NCBI RefSeq assembly: GCF_003438995.1
Contig: NZ_QSUN01000042.1
Coordinates: 1-18,439, forward strand
DNA: 18,439 bases
Direction of reading: 5' to 3'
Origin: Bacteroides sp. OM05-12
GTDB lineage: Bacteria > Bacteroidota > Bacteroidia > Bacteroidales > Bacteroidaceae
How positions within the stretch are numbered: the first letter of the stretch is position 1; the number at the start of each line of letters is the position of its first letter. Positions 14,781-18,439 of the stretch are shown here, piece by piece. A program made the position numbers and the translations under genes. The notes under the pieces were generated by a model that did no database searches, was not told the DNA's origin, and saw nothing but the letters and a program-made list of their open reading frames with translations.

Positions 14781-17700
14781 ATGAGAAAGTTTATTTACGT
14801 TTTATGTACAATCGCATTATTGACTTCCAATTTATGCGCCCAAACAGGACCACTAATATTGACGGGACCTGAATATTATCAACTCACAGCTATCTCTCCA
14901 AACGGGAAATGGGCGTGCGGAGCTTACTCTGACGCAAGTTCCACAATATATGCTTTCCGTTGGGATCTAACGACAAATGAATTCACTCCCCTGACTTCTT
15001 CTAGCGTGATGTCCACTGCCTATGCCGTGTCTGACAACGGTGTAGTAGTAGGAACATTCCCCGATACGGAATCCACAGAAAATCATGCACCTGTACAAAC
15101 TGCCGGCTATTGGAAAGACGGTAAATGGTACCATCTGGAAACAATAGACGGGGAATTTATTAACAATCCCGACTATGGAGGGCAAGCATTTTGTATCAGT
15201 GCCGACGGACACCGGATAGGAGGTGCGTTATACAATAAAAATAATAAATACATGCCTGTCACATGGACGGATGGTAAACTTGACCGGGTTTACGGTGATA
15301 AAGTAGGTATTGTATATGATATTTCCAATGACGGAAAAATGGTTTGCGGCTGGGCAGAATACCCAGAAGCCAGTGATCGCAGTTGCTGTATATGGGACCC
15401 GGAACCTCACTATATAACCAAAATTCAACCAAGCCCATGGAGTATTGCAAGAAGTTTTTCACCCGATGGAAAATCAGTTTTGTGCAAAAACTTCATCTAT
15501 AACTTAGAAACGGGGGACAGGATAAAAGTTCCTTATACCTCAGATTCTCCTAAAAACTTTGAATTATTTTCATTAATTGACAATAATGTAACAATCGGTT
15601 ATGAACAACCTGATGAACAAAATCCCTATGGCATCATCTATAAAGACGGAAGTACACAAATATTGCAAACTTACCTTGAAAGCAAAGGAGTGAAATTCCA
15701 AGACAACCTGGTTGCTTTGACCCAAGGTGTCGGAATTTCGGATGACGGAAATACCATTATCTTCATGGTTTATAACCAAGGCGAAGAATATTTGGAGTTC
15801 AGACCAATGGTTGTCAAACTGAACGAAAACATTACAACTCGCGAGCCGGTCGCCGCAAAAAGTATTCAATTGGACGGAATTCATTCCGTACATTTGACAT
15901 GGAATGCACCATTGGCAAATGCAGAAGGTGTAACAGCTTATAATATTTATAGAAATGGCACTAAAATAAGCTCAGTATCTTCTACTACTTTATCTTATCT
16001 TGACACCTCTTTGAGTTTAGGTAAATATAACTATGAAATAACAGCATCTTACAATCAAACTGAATCTGTAAAGTCTGCCGCAACTGAAGTAGAAGTAAAA
16101 GAAGGTACGATTTCTGCTCCTCGCAATTTGTATGCAGCGCAATCGGGATTGAACGATGTCCGTTTAGGATGGGATGCTCCTGTAAGCAATCGCGTTGCCA
16201 AGAGCTATTTCGAACAAGATGATTTAATCGAAGGATTCGGTGGTGGTAACATCTCTTTCGAATCAGCCATCCGTTTCCCGAAGGAAAAAATAACAGTCTA
16301 TGCTAACGATTTCAAGATCACGAACTTTGTTTTCTATCCTCTCACCCAGCAAGAAAAGTGGACAATCAGCATCTATAAGGGAAAAGAAATCCTTTATACG
16401 GAAGATATTGACAATTCAAAGCTTACCTATGGAAAGGAAAACAATATCAAACTAAAGAATCCCGTATCCATCCCAACGGACAATGAAGTGACTTTGAGAC
16501 TATTTGTCAAAGTAAATAATCCAAGCTCATACATTTTGGGCATGGTATACGGCAAAAAAGTAATCGGTTATAGTGACTTGGTACGTCAAGAATCTGAATC
16601 GGAACTTTATTCTCTATATGAAGAGGCACAAAATAACCCCGACGGAGCCTACGATTTCTCTATCAGCTGGGCTATGGGAATGTTGTTAACCAAGAACGGA
16701 CAAACGGACGACGCCGATAAAATCAATTATTATAATATATATGCAAATGATAAAAAAATAGGTCAAACAGAAAATACGTCTTATATCCAGCAAAACGTAA
16801 GTGATGGTACATATATTTATGGAATTGAAGCCGTATATGCCAACAATACGACTTCATCGAAAACTTCCACAGAAATAGCAATTAAAAAGAATGAAAACTC
16901 ATATAAGGCTATAACCAATGTCAAAACTAATGTTAGTGGCAACCAACTGACAGCAACTTGGGAAACACCTGTCAATGACGATGAGACATTTATGACTTAT
17001 GCCGGTAATATTCCTACAAAAGGTATGGTTGGTCTTGAAGCCAATAATTACAATTACATGTTAGGAGCTGTTTATAGGACAGAAAAATTAAATAAATACA
17101 TAGGTTACCAAATAAAAGGATTCCGTTTCTATCCTCTGTCTGATGCAGATTTCACTTTCATACTTAAAGTTAACAATGAAATGGTCTGCGAACAGGGAGT
17201 AAATGAATACACTAAAAACGCATGGAACACGGTTATGCTAAGCACTCCTATTACAATAGAAGAAGGTAAAGAATATTTCCTGATTGTAGATTGTTATGAC
17301 GTAACTCCTAAAACAGGACCGGTAGCCCTTGATTCTTATGTACCATTCGATGGTGAATCCAACCTGTACTCAACAAACCAAGGCGAAAGCTTCCTATCTG
17401 TATATAATGAAGCATCAGCAAATGGTAACTGGATGATCGGTATGGTTATCACATCTCCTGAAGCAACCTCTTTACCGATAAAAGGATATAATGTGGAGAT
17501 AGACGGAGTAAAGAAGAACAATGACCTATTGACTGAAACCAAATACGAGCAGACATTTGAATCTGAGAAACTTGATGATACGCATAAAATTAATGTCAAT
17601 GTAGTATATGATGTAGTAGGTGAAAAGAAAGGTAGTGCTGTGTTTTTTACAATCAATCCGACAAGCATTGACAACAAACTGATTCCTTTGATATCGGTAT

Positions 17701-17897
17701 ATCCGAATCCGGCAACTTCTTATGTAAAAGTTGATGGTAATGTTGAATCAATTGTTGCATACAATACCAACGGTACGGAAATTGCCCGTTCCAATGAAAA
17801 TGCATTGGATGTATCAAATTTCCAACCGGGTCTTTACATCTTAAAAATAATTGTTGAAGGAAAAGTAATCTCTGCCAAAGTTAACATCACAAGATAA
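14781..17897 (+). CDS. Large exported propeller/FnIII protein with canonical type IX sorting tail
   Basis: A 1038-residue protein. Signal peptide 1-20 (cleavage after LCA). Six copies of an [IVF]S-x-[DN]G motif, each followed by short beta strands, start at residues 38, 83, 139, 181, 226 and 319, suggesting a beta-propeller. Fibronectin III-like domains follow. The first (about 355-440) is plain. The second and third are each interrupted after the LGWDAPVSN or ATWETPVND strand by a related domain of about 160-170 residues (469-640 and 734-895) before the YNIYANDKKIG or YNVEIDGVKK strand resumes. The C-terminus (973-1038) is a textbook sorting domain: VYPNPATSYVKV, then FQPGLYILKI and a basic end. 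It is coupled to the preceding gene with a 20-bp gap. Likely a surface or secreted adhesin; ligand unknown. Confidence 0.84.
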   Translation: MRKFIYVLCTIALLTSNLCAQTGPLILTGPEYYQLTAISPNGKWACGAYSDASSTIYAFRWDLTTNEFTPLTSSSVMSTAYAVSDNGVVVGTFPDTESTENHAPVQTAGYWKDGKWYHLETIDGEFINNPDYGGQAFCISADGHRIGGALYNKNNKYMPVTWTDGKLDRVYGDKVGIVYDISNDGKMVCGWAEYPEASDRSCCIWDPEPHYITKIQPSPWSIARSFSPDGKSVLCKNFIYNLETGDRIKVPYTSDSPKNFELFSLIDNNVTIGYEQPDEQNPYGIIYKDGSTQILQTYLESKGVKFQDNLVALTQGVGISDDGNTIIFMVYNQGEEYLEFRPMVVKLNENITTREPVAAKSIQLDGIHSVHLTWNAPLANAEGVTAYNIYRNGTKISSVSSTTLSYLDTSLSLGKYNYEITASYNQTESVKSAATEVEVKEGTISAPRNLYAAQSGLNDVRLGWDAPVSNRVAKSYFEQDDLIEGFGGGNISFESAIRFPKEKITVYANDFKITNFVFYPLTQQEKWTISIYKGKEILYTEDIDNSKLTYGKENNIKLKNPVSIPTDNEVTLRLFVKVNNPSSYILGMVYGKKVIGYSDLVRQESESELYSLYEEAQNNPDGAYDFSISWAMGMLLTKNGQTDDADKINYYNIYANDKKIGQTENTSYIQQNVSDGTYIYGIEAVYANNTTSSKTSTEIAIKKNENSYKAITNVKTNVSGNQLTATWETPVNDDETFMTYAGNIPTKGMVGLEANNYNYMLGAVYRTEKLNKYIGYQIKGFRFYPLSDADFTFILKVNNEMVCEQGVNEYTKNAWNTVMLSTPITIEEGKEYFLIVDCYDVTPKTGPVALDSYVPFDGESNLYSTNQGESFLSVYNEASANGNWMIGMVITSPEATSLPIKGYNVEIDGVKKNNDLLTETKYEQTFESEKLDDTHKINVNVVYDVVGEKKGSAVFFTINPTSIDNKLIPLISVYPNPATSYVKVDGNVESIVAYNTNGTEIARSNENALDVSNFQPGLYILKIIVEGKVISAKVNITR

Positions 17898-17917
17898 GGA
17901 CTTAGCGGAATAATTAA

Positions 17918-17990
17918 GAAGATGTCAAAAGTCAAAGTTTCCTCATTCAAGTGAGAAGGCTAAAGACTTTTGGCATTTTCTTATTTTATA
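17918..17990 (+). terminator. Strong intrinsic terminator of the surface-protein locus
   Basis: 17918-17933 pairs with 17965-17980 over 16 positions with two G-U pairs. The loop holds a further CTCA/TGAG hairpin, and the T-rich TTATTTTATA follows. It is 20 bp after the last stop codon. Confidence 0.8.
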
Positions 17991-18070
17991 ATATTCTGAA
18001 AATAATAATTTAAGGAGTTAATCGACCGTAACTTCATCGAATTGGAACAAATAAATACAGTGGAAAAGAC

Positions 18071-18382
18071 CTAAACTTGTCCTTGCTTTAAGATGTCCCA
18101 ATATTGAGAGGAAGGGGTCATCTCAATTTCTTTCTTAAACAGACTGTGAAAGGTACTCATATTAGAAAAACCGGAAGCTATCGCTATTGCCTGAAGTGTA
18201 TAGTTATCAAACTGTTTTATCAAATAAATAGCATGTTCTATATGAAGTCCGTTAAGATATTCATTTAGTCCATTTTCCGTACTCTCCTAAATAATTTCGG
18301 CGAAACGATTTTTATTAACATGAATCAATTGTGCTGAGTCGTCTCTGGAAAGAGTTGAATTCAAATACAACTTATCATCTAA
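18071..18382 (-). pseudogene. 3' remnant of an AraC-type regulator, broken by an IS and an amber codon
   Basis: Reading the minus strand from 18382 to the TAG at 18071-18073 gives the DNA-binding end of an AraC-family protein. RDDSAQLIHVNKNRFAEII is the first HTH. The second is LQAIAIASGFSNMSTFHSLF, followed by KKEIEMTPSSQYW. One in-frame TAG (18287-18289) interrupts it between the two halves, where a Gln or Arg codon would be expected. The N-terminal part is missing: at 18383 the frame runs straight into an IS end. It resembles the C-terminus of the intact 8476 regulator, so it was probably another TPR-AraC or hybrid regulator facing the same locus. Two lesions make it a pseudogene. Confidence 0.8.
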
Positions 18383-18439
18383 TGAACTGCACCCCAAAAG
18401 TTGGACAAAAAAGAGTCTTACACATGAAATTAAGTTATT
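18383..18439 (+). mobile_element. Left end of an IS3-family (IS150-like) insertion sequence, cut by the window edge
   Basis: TGAACTGCACCCCAAAAGTT followed by GGACA resembles the terminal inverted repeat of IS150-group elements, which start TG(T/A)ACTG..CCC..AAAGTT.GACA. It sits where the minus-strand AraC frame ends, and a transposase OrfA start follows 41 bp in. The other end and any target duplication lie outside the window. Confidence 0.78.
18424..18439 (+). CDS. Start of the IS transposase OrfA (partial)
   Basis: Only five codons are visible, M-K-L-S-Y, after the IS terminal repeat. OrfA proteins of IS150-like elements often begin MKLSYEDK, a helix-turn-helix protein that frameshifts into the OrfB integrase. 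The call rests on position and the first residues. Confidence 0.5.

Overview
The window reads as chromosomal DNA of a gut Bacteroides or close Bacteroidales relative. Four things support this. Promoters have the Bacteroidales form TTTG-N20-TAnnTTTG, best seen before the tRNA and the 5557 operon. Ribosome-binding sites are mostly weak. The gene families are Bacteroides-typical (DUF3836-like secreted protein, DUF2975 plus YozG-type HTH, TPR-AraC membrane regulator, proteins with sorting-type C-terminal tails). The DNA is AT-rich. No species is claimed.

Layout. 1-398 is a 91-bp tandem array that probably starts left of the window. 399-790 has no convincing gene. A CAT-anticodon tRNA lies on the minus strand (848-921) with its own promoter and terminator. 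Divergent from it runs a housekeeping operon: PMCA-type Ca2+ P-type ATPase (1109-3793), HAD phosphatase (3800-4453) and ribF (4428-5357). A second operon (5557-7812) encodes a small secreted protein, a CPBP membrane protease, a DUF2975 membrane protein and a YozG-like repressor. Its promoter lies between two copies of a TATCG-A5-CGATA palindrome, which suggests autoregulation by the repressor.

7813-8475 has no gene but is rich in structure. Three consecutive hairpins (7914-8142) include one whose loop is built of four exact 22-bp units that can pair with each other; a T-run follows. This is the best candidate here for an undescribed RNA or repeat element.

The right half is a surface-protein locus. 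A TPR-transmembrane-AraC regulator (8476-10215; it starts at TTG just after a T7 tract) is followed by three large exported proteins (10346-12817, 12889-14760, 14781-17897). All three end in type IX-like sorting tails and combine beta-propeller-like, fibronectin III, choice-of-anchor and Omp28/thioredoxin-like parts. Three direct repeats before the first of them could be regulator sites. A strong terminator (17918-17990) ends the locus. Beyond it, on the minus strand, is the decayed end of a second AraC-type regulator. It carries an in-frame amber codon and is cut by an IS3-family (IS150-like) element whose left end starts at 18383 and runs off the window.

All family assignments come from reading motifs by eye; no search was run.
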